Of a stretch of DNA of 64,000 bases, positions 14,555 to 24,662 are shown in pieces. The notes under the pieces are model-generated. The model saw only the letters and a program-made list of their open reading frames with translations, was not told the DNA's origin and did not search any database. Source of the DNA: Zanthoxylum bungeanum (Eukaryota > Streptophyta > Magnoliopsida > Sapindales > Rutaceae); contig SKCR01038879.1 of assembly GCA_019454045.1 (NCBI GenBank), positions 62,001 to 126,000 on the forward strand, given 5' to 3'. Within the stretch, counting starts at the first letter, position 1, and each line of letters begins with the position of its first letter. The translations under genes and the position numbers were made by a program.

Positions 14555-15467
14555 ATGGCGGCACAATCCACAAATCAGTTTGCGCGTATGCTTGATGCGA
14601 ACAAACTGAAAGGTGCTGAGAACTTTGCAGGCTGGGAATTGGATTTGAGGATTGTCCTCGATTCCGAGAAGCAGGGTTATGTTCTTGAGGGTACGTTGCC
14701 CCTTGCAGTGGGTGAGGATGCTTCGGAGGAGGAACGCCAAGTTTTTGAAACTTGGAAGGATGATGATTTAAGGGTTAAATCATACATCCTTAGTTCATTG
14801 TCTCCGAAACTCAAGCAACAGTATTATGGTATGCTAGATTCCTATAGTATGATGACGCGATTGAGACAATCGTTTGAGACCAGGAACAAGTGATTGTTCA
14901 CAAAGTCGCCATGGAACTGTTCCATGCGCGTCTGGATGAGGGGCAGAGTGTTAGCCCACATGTTCTTCAGATGATCGATTTGATCGATCAATTGAGGCAA
15001 CATAATCTCATCTTGAATGACATTCTCGGTAGGAGTGTCATTCTTGGTTCACTGCCAGCTTCATTTCGCCAGTTCGTGATGTACTTCAACATGCACGGGA
15101 CTGTCTGTACCTACCAGGAGCTACATAGGACGTTGCTCACGGCAGAAGAGGACCTTAAGAAGGGAATACCGACTCGCCCTCCTAGAACTACTTCTCTTTC
15201 GGCTTCTTCCCAAGGATGGTCCAAGGGAAAGAACAAGAAAGGCAAGAAGAAGAAGAATGCTTTTGGTCCTCAACAACAGGCGCATATGCAAAGCCCAAAA
15301 GGGCTTCTGAAGAAAAATGCCACCACTGCGGCAAAGTTGGGCACTGGAAAAGGAACTGTCCTGATTACATTGCCCAAGTGAGGAGAGACAGAGCTTCTAC
15401 ATCAGGTACTTTTATTTTTCCAGTTATTGATTTATCTTTGGCTTGTGAAGCCGTTACATCCAGCTAG
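14555..15467 (+). pseudogene. Element B gag (copia, UBN2-type), frameshifted
   Basis: Capsid/nucleocapsid gene. The likely start at 14555 (MAAQSTNQF) is followed by the copia gag core: KLKGAENFAGWELDLRIVL, then SYILSSLSPKLKQQY. A TGA at 14891 stops this frame. The domain continues from about 14890 in another frame (LIDQLRQHNLILNDILGRSV, then TYQELHRTLLTAEEDL) through a lysine-rich linker. A third frame (15216-15467) holds a perfect zinc knuckle, CHHCGKVGHWKRNC (CX2CX4HX4C). At least two frame changes separate the parts, so no intact Gag can be made. It lies directly downstream of the primer site, the normal place for gag. Confidence 0.9.
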
Positions 15468-16020
15468 ATTTTAGATTCTGCTTGTCCCATTCACATTTGC
15501 AATTCGTTGCAGGTGCTGAAGGAAAGTAGGAAACTGAAGCCTGGAGAGATGCAGTTGTGATTCGGGAGTGGAGACTCTTTGAATGCAGTTGCAGTGGGAG
15601 TATGCGAGATCTCATTGCCGAATGAGACACTTTTGTTATATGACTGTTATTTTGTACCGGGATGTGTCGCTAATATTATATCACTTTTTGTATTAGATAC
15701 AGAAGGCTTTTGTATTAATATTAAGAATAGTTCTTTGTATTTATATGATAAAATAATATTCAGATCCTTTGTTGTCCAAACCAGCATGGTCATTATACAT
15801 TGCAAACTTCAAAAGATATATTAAATACTGGAGTAATAAACGTAGTTTACTTGTAATTATAATACTGAACTTTGGCATATGAGACTTGGTCACATTGGCG
15901 TTAAACGCCTTACCCAATTGGTTAGGAATGGTTTGATATCAGATCTTACCATTGAGTCCTATCCACTTGTGAATACTGTATTCAGGGTAAGATGACCAAA
16001 GCCCCAATTTCTGGTGTTGG
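15468..16020 (+). pseudogene. Element B protease and GAG-pre-integrase remnant
   Basis: A TAG at about 15464 precedes ILDSACPIHIC, a copia aspartic protease active-site region (LDSA here, DSG/DSA in the family). A further stop at about 15558 is followed by FGSGDSLNAVAVGVCEI and then CYFVPGCVANIISL, typical of the end of protease. A second segment reads LWHMRLGHIGVKRLTQLVRN, the histidine part of the HHCC pre-integrase motif. The following CxxC is mutated and the sequence is cut at about 16020 by element I. The catalytic integrase core is missing from the window. Confidence 0.85.
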
Positions 16021-16024
16021 ACAC

Positions 16025-17920
16025 TGTAGACAAAAGAACCTGGGCGATGCTGTTCTAGGCTCGCGGCCTAGTTGGGAAGTACGAAATAACATGGAGTCGC
16101 CACCCGGTGTGAACCGGGACAAAGATTTAAGGCCGCACTCACCCCTCGCAAGGGAAGACCTCAAATCGTTGGGTTCGGAATGGTCCTTACTTATGTCACT
16201 TGTGATGATATAATTTTTGCAATAAACTAACTGAATCTATTCAACATTCATGCTCAAGGGTACTTAGATCTAACATGCTTTCATCCAAATAATTCCACGC
16301 AATGTAACACAACAAGCATATTGAACCATTAAATCAACATGTATAAATCATTACCCAAACGCATCATAAACTAAGAACATGCATAATGAACAACCTAAAC
16401 ATGCTTTAACAAATAAATAACAACTAAATTAAATAAACCATGCTTTAAATAATAAACAAATAACTTAAAGACTATAACATGCTCAAATACAAGTTAGGAT
16501 GAGACGAGATACGTGTATCTTAAGTGGTACGTGGCATTGTATCCCGAGTGCAGACCATACTACCGTCCATTCGGAATCGGCTATGGAATTTACGTCCGGG
16601 TTCCATCCGATATACCACAAAAGGGAACACATATCCCGCTCATCCAACAATCACATCATGCTTCAAACGACTCTCATGCAATTATATATCAAAACAAATA
16701 AAACAAAAATAAAGAAGATAAGTAAAAAGGGTGCCCTCAGGTCTAACCTCGTTTGTCATCTAAGAAAGGGCGTTACACGTCCGTTGGAAGAGAGATTGAT
16801 CCGATGCTTTTCCGATTTGTCTACTCAACGTTTTCCCTCGTTGTTTGATGCTTGAGCTGCTGTTTTAAGTTCGTTTCGCTGCTGTTTCGCTGCTCCGTTT
16901 CAGGTCGCTGTTTTGGTCGATTTGTGGACTGTTTTGGATGATTTTGGTGGCTTAGGGAGGTGCGTTTGTAAGGATTTTTTAGGGAAAATTTTTGGAGGTT
17001 TTTGGGATGGTTTCTAGATTTTTAGGACTGTTTTGGAGGCTAAATTCGAAACAAATACCGACCAGAACAGGGGACGAAACTGAGCAGTTCAAGGTGCAGT
17101 GAGGGGTGTTTCGAGACTGTTTTGGGCGCTGAATTGGAGCTGTGAATGGGGGGTCTTTTGTGCGACTTTGGGGGTTTATTTGAGGCTTATTTTAAGGTGT
17201 TTTAGGGCTGTGAATGGTGGCTGGAACTCGGCAATGGAGGGCTGTGAAAAGGGCTTGGGCGTGAGTGGTGTTGGTGAAGAAGCGAAGATGCGGCAATTGG
17301 AGGGTTTTGGCTTGGTGTTGCGGCAATGGAGACGATTGGAAGGGCTTTGGGCGGCAAAGGAGGCTTCACAAAGTGCTTGGACGTGCTTGAGAGAAGGATA
17401 TGTGCTAGGGTTGTGAATGGGGGTGAAGGCCTCTTTTTATAGGCAAGGGATATGACTTTCCTAATTTGAATATGAGAGAATCTCATAATTGGTTTCTAAT
17501 AATGAATAGATCTCCTAATTGGGATTTGGGATTGGATTTGATTTGGTAAGGATTTGATTTGATTTATTTTAATTAGGTAAGGATTTTACAAGATTTAAAC
17601 ATGTGATAAATATGCATATACCTAAATAGAAGCACAATGGGCGTGAATTACATCCTATGGGCATGGGTTTGGTTTGACTTGGTTTGACTTCGGTATTTTG
17701 GGTTTGGTTTGGGGTTTGGTTTGGTTTTGGGCTTAGGTAAGCTTTGAAACGGAAGTCCAACAAACAACCGGAGCCAAACACGAGGTTAAATCCAACAAAA
17801 ATTCCATTTTCCAACTTTATCCTTCCAACGTCCGTTTCCCGCGACTTTCATGACTAAAGAGGTAGTTGCCTCCATACGAGACTCATCATTGGGCTAATGT
17901 GTAAAAATGCAATGCCTACA
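16025..17920 (-). repeat. Element I 3' LTR
   Basis: 1896 bp. On the minus strand it runs from TGTAGGCATTGC to CTTTTGTCTACA, so it has matching TGTAG...CTACA ends. A TATAAAAAG box lies on the minus strand at about 17433-17441, where the LTR promoter would be expected. Two parts are rich in AACATGC words and in GTTTGGTTTGG words. No second copy of the LTR is in the window. Confidence 0.75.
17433..17441 (-). promoter_or_regulatory. TATA box of element I LTR
   Basis: Minus-strand TATAAAAAG inside GCCTATAAAAAGAGGCC, about 480 bp from the 5' end of the LTR. This is a plausible U3/R boundary. Confidence 0.5.
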
Positions 17921-18129
17921 GTCGCCCCCACTTTGATGGGACTTGTGCAGTGTTGGACAATGACAATCCTATCAAAGTACATCCAATGCATTTTCACTTA
18001 CCTGGCTTGCCAGCTGCCACCTGGTATGCCTTATGTGCTGAGTTGATAGTGCTAAACCACATACCTAGGGTGTCGCGGTAGTCCACAATGCCAAACTTGG
18101 CGTGCTAAACCCATACCTAGGGTGTCGCG

Positions 18130-18950
18130 GTCAGTGGTTTAGTCCACATAGTCCACATACTCCTCGGTAATCCACATAGTCCACACATACTCCACGGTAG
18201 TCCACATAGTCCACATACTCCACGGTAGTCCACATAGTCCACATATTCCTCGGTAGTCCTCGGTAGTCCACATAGTCCACATACTCCACGGTAGTCCACA
18301 TAATCCACATACTCTACGGTAGTCCACGGTAGTCCACATAGTCCACATACTCCACGGTAGTCCACATAGTCCATATATTCCTCGGTAGTCCACATAGTCC
18401 ACATACTCCACTGTAGTCCACATACTCCACGGTAGTCCACATACTCCTCGGTAGTCCACGGTAGTCCACATACTCCATGGTAGTCCACGGTAGTCCACAT
18501 AGTCCACATACTCCTCGGTAGTCCACGGTAGTCCACATAGTCCACATACTCCTCGGTAGTCCACGGTAGTCCACATAGTCCACATACTCCTCGGTATTCC
18601 ACAGTAGTCCACATAGTCCACATACTCCTCGGTAGTCCACGTAGTCCACATAATCCACGGTAGTCCACATACTCCACATACTCCTCGGTAGTCCACGGTA
18701 GTCCACATAGTCCAAATACTCCACGATAGTCCACGGTAGTCCACATAGTCCACATACTCCTCGGTAGTCCACGGTAGTCCACATACTCCTCGGTAGTCCA
18801 CAGTAGTCCACATAGTCCACATAGTCCACATAGTCCACATACTCTACGGCAGTCCACAGTAATCCACATAGTCCACGGTAGTCCACACAATCCTCATAGT
18901 CCACATAGTCCACGATAGTCATCGGTAGTCCACATATTCCACATAGTCCA
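18130..18950. repeat. Minisatellite of TAGTCCACAT-type units
   Basis: About 820 bp of imperfect tandem repeats. The basic words TAGTCCACAT, ACTCCTCGG and TAGTCCACGG, each 9-10 bp, combine into larger units of roughly 28-48 bp. No stops arise over long distances in any minus-strand frame, giving three overlapping frames of 214-257 codons rich in Trp, Tyr, Cys, Gly and Leu. These are a by-product of the repeat and are not called genes. The block lies in the 3' untranslated part of element I. Confidence 0.9.
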
Positions 18951-18989
18951 CATGCCATACCTGACGTGCTAACCCCGTACCTAGGGTGT

Positions 18990-19740
18990 CACCGAAATAT
19001 CCTCATACCCGGAGTGCCGTACCTGGCAAAACTAATCTGATGTCTCCATACCCGGAGTACCGTACCTTGAAAAACTGATGCTGATAATGATGTGGGCCTC
19101 GCCCCCAGAGTGCCATACCCGGCAACACTGATACCGATAATGATGTGGGCCTCGCCCCCAGAGTGTCATACCCGACTAAACTGATGCTGATAATAATGTG
19201 GCCCTCGCCCCCAGAGTGCCATACCCGGCAAAACTGATGCTGATAATAATTTGGGCATTGCCTTATGATTTATCCATGGATTCATTCCAAAACCCTAACA
19301 GCATGGGCCTCGGCCCTAGGATTCATTCTTGGATTCTTTCCAAATTTTGACGACGTGGGCCTCGGCCCTCGGATTCATTCCCTAGGTTCATTCCAATTTC
19401 TGACAACGTGGGCCTCGTCCTAAGATTCATTCCCGATGCTGCTGACAATATGGGCCTCGACCCTGGGATTCATTCCTGGATTCTACTGATGTGGGCCTCG
19501 ACCCTGGGATTCATTCCCGGATTCATTCCAAAACTCTGCTGATGTGGGCCTCGACCCTGGGATTCATTCCAAAACTCTGCTGATGTGGGCCTCGACCCCG
19601 GGACTCATCTCCAAACTGAAACTGATATAGGCCTCAACCCTGGGATTCATCCCCAAAACCGAAACTGATATGGGCTTCAACCTGGGACTCATCCCCAAAA
19701 ACGAAACTGATATGGGCTTCGACCATGTGACTCATCCCCA
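18990..19740. repeat. Two further tandem repeat blocks in element I
   Basis: From about 19000 to 19260, units of about 55-60 bp contain TGGGCCTCGCCCCCAGAGTG and CATACCCGGCAAAACTGATG. From about 19300 to 19740, units of about 45-60 bp contain TGGGCCTCGACCCTGGGATTC. The two families share TGGGCCTCG and may derive from one ancestor. Confidence 0.8.
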
Positions 19741-20039
19741 AAACTGATACTAATGTGTCGCTGATTCTGGTTGGCTTGTCTTTGCCGCTTTCTCCTTTTT
19801 GTTCTTTGAAACCTGTGAATACAAAACAAAACAAACACAAAAAAGAATGCAAAATATGTTACGTGTATGCATGCATGCATGAATGAATTTCCTATTTCGC
19901 TGGGTTAGGTCTTTCGCCAGTTCTCCAGGTGATTGCTCAGTCCCTGATTCGCGATATGGGAGACTGGTCGCCCCCAGTCTTGTTTTACCTTTTTTCTTTG
20001 CTGTTTGCACTTGGTCAAGATGAACCACATGGTGGGGCC

Positions 20040-20805
20040 TTCCATATCATCATGCTATGTCACATGCTACGAAACGGCTTTTCTAAATGGATTTCTTGAT
20101 GAAGAAATCTATATGGAACAGTCGGAAGGTTTCACGTCCAGTGAAACCTCGGGTATGGTATGTAAGCTTAAGAAGTCCATTTATGGACTTAAACAAGCTT
20201 CACGAAGTTGGAATCTTCGATTCGATGATATTATTAGATCGTCTGGTTTTCTCAAGAATTCGGAAGAATCTTGTGTGTATCAGAAGGCCAGTGGGAGCAT
20301 GGTCGTATTTTTAGTCCTATATGTTGATGACATCCTAATCATTAGGAATGATTTAGGTATGTTACAAAGCGTCAAAGCGTACCTCTGTAAGAATTTCTCC
20401 ATGAAGGACCTGGGAGAAGCTTCCTATGTTTTAGGGATAAAACTCTATAGAGATAGACAAAGGAGGCTGATTGGGTTGTCCCAATCAACGTACGTAGATA
20501 AGATCTTGGAACGGTATAGCTTTGGTAACTGTAAGAAAGCAAACATACCGTTCAGACATGGGATTCATCTTTCTAAGAAGATGTGTCCACAAACAGAAGA
20601 TGAGAAGGGTAGAATGTCTAACCAACCTTATGCTTCGTGTTTGGGTAGCATAATGTATGACATGTTATGTACGAGACCTGATATCAGTTTCGCTGTTAGC
20701 GTAACTAGTCGATATCAGTCCAATCCAGGTAATGACTATTGGATGGCCATTAAACATATCCTAAAGTATCTTAAAGGTACTAAGGATAAGTTTATTATAT
20801 ATTGA
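20040..20805 (+). pseudogene. Element B reverse transcriptase, 5'-truncated
   Basis: Copia reverse transcriptase that resumes after element I. Visible in order are KTAF-like ETAFLNGFLDEEIYMEQ, KLKKSIYGLKQASRSWN, the catalytic LYVDDILI (YVDD), MKDLGEASYVLGIKL, and the end of the domain (RPDISFAVSVTSRYQ, then ILKYLKGTKD). The N-terminal fingers are missing and a TGA at 20803 ends the frame. In the copia order this domain lies between integrase and RNase H. Enzymatic function is unlikely given the truncation. Confidence 0.92.
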
Positions 20806-20823
20806 GGAAACAACTGCAGGTTA

Positions 20824-21241
20824 ATGGGTATACAGAGGTGCAGTTTACATCTGAAGAGTTCCAAACAGGGATCGACAGCTGATTCCACCACTGAGGCGGA
20901 ATATATTGCAGCTTCTGAAGCTGTAAAAAGAGGTTGTGTGGATAAAGAACTTTATCACAGAATTGGGAGTTGTCCCAAGTATCGAGAATACGATTCCGTT
21001 ATACTGTGATAATACTGGAGCCATTGCGCAAGCAAAGGAACCGAGGGCGCATCAGAAGTCGAAGCATGTGGAACGCAAGTACCACATCATTCGAGAGATC
21101 GTGTCGCGAGGGGATATTGTCGTGTGCAAGGTACCGAGTGAAGATAATGTAGCAGACCCGCTGACGAAGGCCATACCTCTGAAGTTGTTTGATAAACACG
21201 TGGAGTCGATGGGTATTAGATACAATCGATATTGGCACTAG
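20824..21241 (+). pseudogene. Element B RNase H, deleted and frameshifted
   Basis: Copia RNase H. The first part, with the D of the first catalytic position, is deleted between the stop at 20803 and SLHLKSSKQGSTADSTTEAE. The motif TEAEYIAASEA is present. A frameshift near 20935 moves the rest to another frame, which reads IPLYCDNTGAIAQAKEPRA, then KSKHVERKYHIIRE, and ends ESMGIRYNRYWH with a stop at 21239-21241. The polypurine tract follows at once, as in intact copia elements. Confidence 0.92.
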
Positions 21242-21243
21242 AG

Positions 21244-21257
21244 CAAGTGGGAGATTT
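21244..21257 (+). other. Polypurine tract of element B
   Basis: CAAGTGGGAGATTT lies between the pol stop and the TGTTGGGG start of the 3' LTR. It is the plus-strand primer site and sets the left end of the LTR. Confidence 0.85.
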
Positions 21258-23661
21258 TGTTGGGGTTGGTGCTCAGAGCGCCAATTCCCGGTTGTATTTC
21301 TCTTGAATACTTCTGTAAAACATTATTATTATGAATAATATATGCAGTTTCTATAATATAATCTATCTTTCTATATGGTAAAGACGTAATGACCCTAGAA
21401 TGATTAGTCATGATACAGTTACAAAAGCGTCGCAACAGACATTGAGAAGTTTCATGATGTTGTCATTCTCAGACAATTCCTGGTCAAGGTTTACACTACT
21501 TGGTCAGTATAGTAAACCTGTTGAGACCGGTAGATGTCGTATACTGGAATATATGATTCCAATGGTTTCTCAATGAACCATAAGTCTTGGAGACTAGTAT
21601 AGACGTGTAGGTGTTTATAGCGGATAAACACTGAACGACTCACCGAAGATTCTTAATGGATGGTACACCAGCGTCAATAAGAATCTTCTTGGGTTGAGTA
21701 GCACTTGTGATTCTTAGACTTGAGATGCCATTGAGGGCACATGAGACATCTTCTACACTTAGACGGCAGTCACGTCACCGATCTATTTAGATCAGACCTC
21801 CGCCTGTTCGTTGGGTGTATATAGATCCTCAGGGTGTCCTATGTGTATCAAGATAGGATCCGTCAGTTCTGTGTATCAGGGCATAGGTAGTCCATATGAT
21901 TAGCAATCAGATAAAACCATGGGCCCGTGGTAAAGTTTAGAAGCTAGTTCTAAACATTTTTTTTTGAGATTGCTAATAGAATAGTCGACTAGATAATCCC
22001 GATAGAGATTTGACGTTTACATCTATATCTCTGGGATTTATCTGGATACCTGTGACGGAGGAATTATACATTTGCCATGACCTCGACCTGTATGGTTCAG
22101 CGTGATTATCCATGATCGTCATAATCTACGGGTGGATAGATTATGGACACAAAATTTGATTTCGTGACGGATATTCCTGAATCTAGATAGTCTCAATAAT
22201 GAAACATACTCGTAGAGCACTAGAGCAACATTAATAAATAATATTGATTATTTATAAAGTCGTTTAAAGGTTAAACGCAAGATACATGCTAAATGGACTA
22301 GATAGTCATTTGCCTAATTATTGTGTATTTACATTTAATACTTGATTAATTTAAATACACATTAATTAATAGTCAAAATGAGTTATTTGACTTATATCCT
22401 AAATTAATATATGTTTTTAATATTTAATGTAAATATTATATATATATTTAATATATTTGTATTTGATTAATTAATTAATTATTTAATTGTTAAATGATTA
22501 AATTAATTAAAATATAAATATCTTATGTTAGGATATTTGAAGTAAATGACATTAGTTGCAATTGTTGACTTAATAAAATATCTAATAAAGTTGTTTTTGA
22601 TATTTATGCAAGTTGATTAAATGATAATTGAAATGAATTGAAATTACAATTTCTTGTATTTGCCTTTGATTTTCGGCCAAGGTGAAAATGTTACAAGTAT
22701 ATATTGTTTTTCATTTCATTTAATTGTTAACCTAATACACTTACCAAATAAACTCCATTGAAGAAAACTAAGGAAGCTTGAGAAAAGAAAGACATATCAA
22801 AGATAGCTTAGAATTTAGTAAGTTTTTCAAACTTGCTATTAGAGAGGAAATTGTTCCTTAGGTTCTAGGCTTCAACATGTGATGTTCTTAGATTATTTAT
22901 TTCTTTATTTCTTTGTGTTTTTGTTGATGGAAATTTGATAGAAGTGTTGAGCATGTATGGTGAAGGAAGGTTGTGACTATTGTAGTTGTAAACTTTCTTT
23001 TATGGTTTTTGAAACCATGTTGCTAATCTAGAGTTATTGACCCACTCTTAAATGACCTAGATTTTATCTTGAGTTGTTTCATTGTGTTGAGACTTGGATT
23101 GGATGGAAGAATGATGATTGAAGTAATTGATTTAATGTATTTGGTCTAATTTGTCCAATTTATGGAAATTGAAAAATTAGGGTTCTTAACTAATTCCAAA
23201 TTTGGGGGTTTTCATATATGTTGTGTATTTATATGTGTATATGATGCATATAAAGTTTCATGTTGATTGGATATCATTTGGATGTGCCTTGAAGCATGAA
23301 AGTGCAAAATGCACAAAATGGAACCTAATGGAGGCTCTCGGCCTTGTGAGGGAAAATTGGGGATTTTGGTTGCTTTGGTGTTTTGATGTTTTGAACATCA
23401 TAAGTTCATCTTAGAAATTATTTAGAATCATTCAAAATTGATTATATCAATTTCGGACTAAAATGGACAAAAATACAAAGCAATGGTATTTCGGTAAATT
23501 CACCTAAAAATGTTTTATTGAATTTATTTTCATAATTTGATTATTGGAATGTTAAATAAATATGTTTATTTAATTAAACCGAGAAAAAGTTTTGAAATCT
23601 GAAAATCGGATTTTCAACGCTTCCGCTGCGTTACCGAATTCACCCCCTAAAAACCCCTACA
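21258..23661 (+). repeat. Element B 3' LTR
   Basis: 2404 bp, TGTTGGGG...CCCCTACA. It is collinear with 11541-13807 with scattered differences. A CTTAC flank follows, then the resumed LTR of element A. Confidence 0.92.
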
Positions 23662-23993
23662 CTTACATGAGTATCCTATACCCAAATATATGAGAACTAT
23701 GTCGTTGTGCCCTCACAACGCGCACAAGTGTAATACTAGTCTTTTACGCATTATCGATGTCAAATCTCGATAATACTCTGACTAGGGATATTTAATGATT
23801 TATCCTACGTGGACTGATACTGTCTCATATCATTCTCCATCTAGGAACAAATCACAAGGACCTCTCATCATTTATATATCTATGTGATCTAATCACAATT
23901 ATGAGAGTGCAATCTCTTTTGTCACATAGTTAACTTGTGCAACAACACCATAATATGTACAAATAGTGACGATATGGGTCATAATGTCCAACA
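23662..23993 (-). repeat. Element A 5' LTR, right fragment
   Basis: Resumes the A LTR at CTTACATGAGTATCC and ends AATGTCCAACA, followed by the TSD TAAAC. It corresponds to 26385-26719 of element C. Confidence 0.9.
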
Positions 23994-24662
23994 TAAACTT
24001 TAAAGGTCCATTAGTCGCATTTGGGCATTATGGATGCTGTTTTGGGCCCAATTGGATCCAATCCATTTGGCCTAAACCTAACTTGGTACAACCAAGCCCA
24101 ATAAGCCCAATTACAACAATCAAGCCCAATTTCACAAAATAGGCCCAAATCAATTAAATTACAAAAATCCAATTTCCCAATTTAATTACACTAAAGTGTG
24201 TAACACAATTAATCACCCAAATCAATATTTCCAAAACATTAATTTATACAATTAATCATGATCAATTACAATAAAACATTTCCAGCATATTTCATCAAAA
24301 ATAAAACCCAATTACATGTTATTAGCTCGCGGCAATGGAGGGGATTTTATGTCCGATTCGGTTTCAATCCAATTAAATCGACAATCGACATTAAATCAAC
24401 ATCCTCAATTGTTTCAAGTCATCCAATGATCAACGAAACAAAAATCACCAAGAAACTTAGGGCTATAACTCTCGGCCAACACCAATAAAATTGGGGAAAT
24501 TTGTTCCAAACACATTTTCAACAAATTGATCCAATCAATCCTCAATTAAAACACCTTTAAACATATTCATTCATCCTATTTCATAAATCATGCTCAAACA
24601 CATTTTTACCCAAATTTTAACCCTAAGGTAATTTCATGCTTTAACCTTGCTCTAGATGCCAT
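23994..24662 (-). mobile_element. Element C internal leader, right part, with primer site
   Basis: Continues element C after the A insertion, in register with 9400-10054 of A. Minus-strand ATGGCATCTAGAGC at 24649-24662 is the initiator tRNA-Met-type primer site next to the C LTR. No coding sequence is seen. Confidence 0.85.

Larger units (their letters stand above)
16025..20040 (-). mobile_element. Element I, truncated gypsy-like LTR element inside B pol
   Basis: A complete 3' LTR (16025-17920) and about 2.1 kb of adjoining internal sequence on the minus strand. The 5' LTR and coding part are absent, and the sequence returns to copia reverse transcriptase near 20040 (uncertain by about 30 bases). 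The polypurine tract AAAGTGGGGGCGAC (minus strand, 17921-17934) sits against the LTR. The interior consists of tandem repeat blocks (18130-18950, 18990-19740). Long 3' untranslated regions with tandem repeats are known from Tat-lineage gypsy elements; this lineage assignment is an inference. Confidence 0.7.
11541..23661 (+). mobile_element. Element B, Ty1-copia retrotransposon nested in A
   Basis: Plus-strand copia element inserted in the right LTR of A. It has a 5' LTR lacking its first ~127 bp (11541-13807), a tRNA-Met primer site, gag, protease, part of the pre-integrase region, a foreign insert (element I), part of reverse transcriptase and RNase H, a polypurine tract and a complete 3' LTR (21258-23661, TGTTGGGG to CCCCTACA). 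The 5-bp flank on the right is CTTAC. Its left partner was removed by a deletion, so no TSD can be shown. Frameshifts and stops occur in every domain. Confidence 0.9.
2286..23993 (-). mobile_element. Element A, nested Ty1-copia retrotransposon (contains element B)
   Basis: Complete minus-strand LTR element inserted in element C. The 5-bp TSD TAAAC is at 2281-2285 and 23994-23998. The ends are TATTGG (a mutated TGTTGG) on the left and CCAACA on the right. Left LTR 2286-4273, internal 4274-10054, right LTR 10055-11540 plus 23662-23993. The right LTR is split by element B. Coding capacity is lost: only a gag-like fragment is visible and the 5.8 kb interior is full of stops. Confidence 0.9.

Noticed and set aside
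16499..16855. 118-codon plus-strand frame in the LTR of I
   Set aside because: It lies antisense in an LTR with other overlapping frames; no domain or codon pattern supports it.
18130..18950. CRISPR array
   Set aside because: Units are contiguous without unique spacers, in a plant retroelement.
18117..18958. Three long overlapping minus-strand frames rich in Trp, Tyr and Cys
   Set aside because: They are translations of a TAGTCCACAT minisatellite in all frames, with no start context and no domain; the absence of stops follows from the unit sequence.
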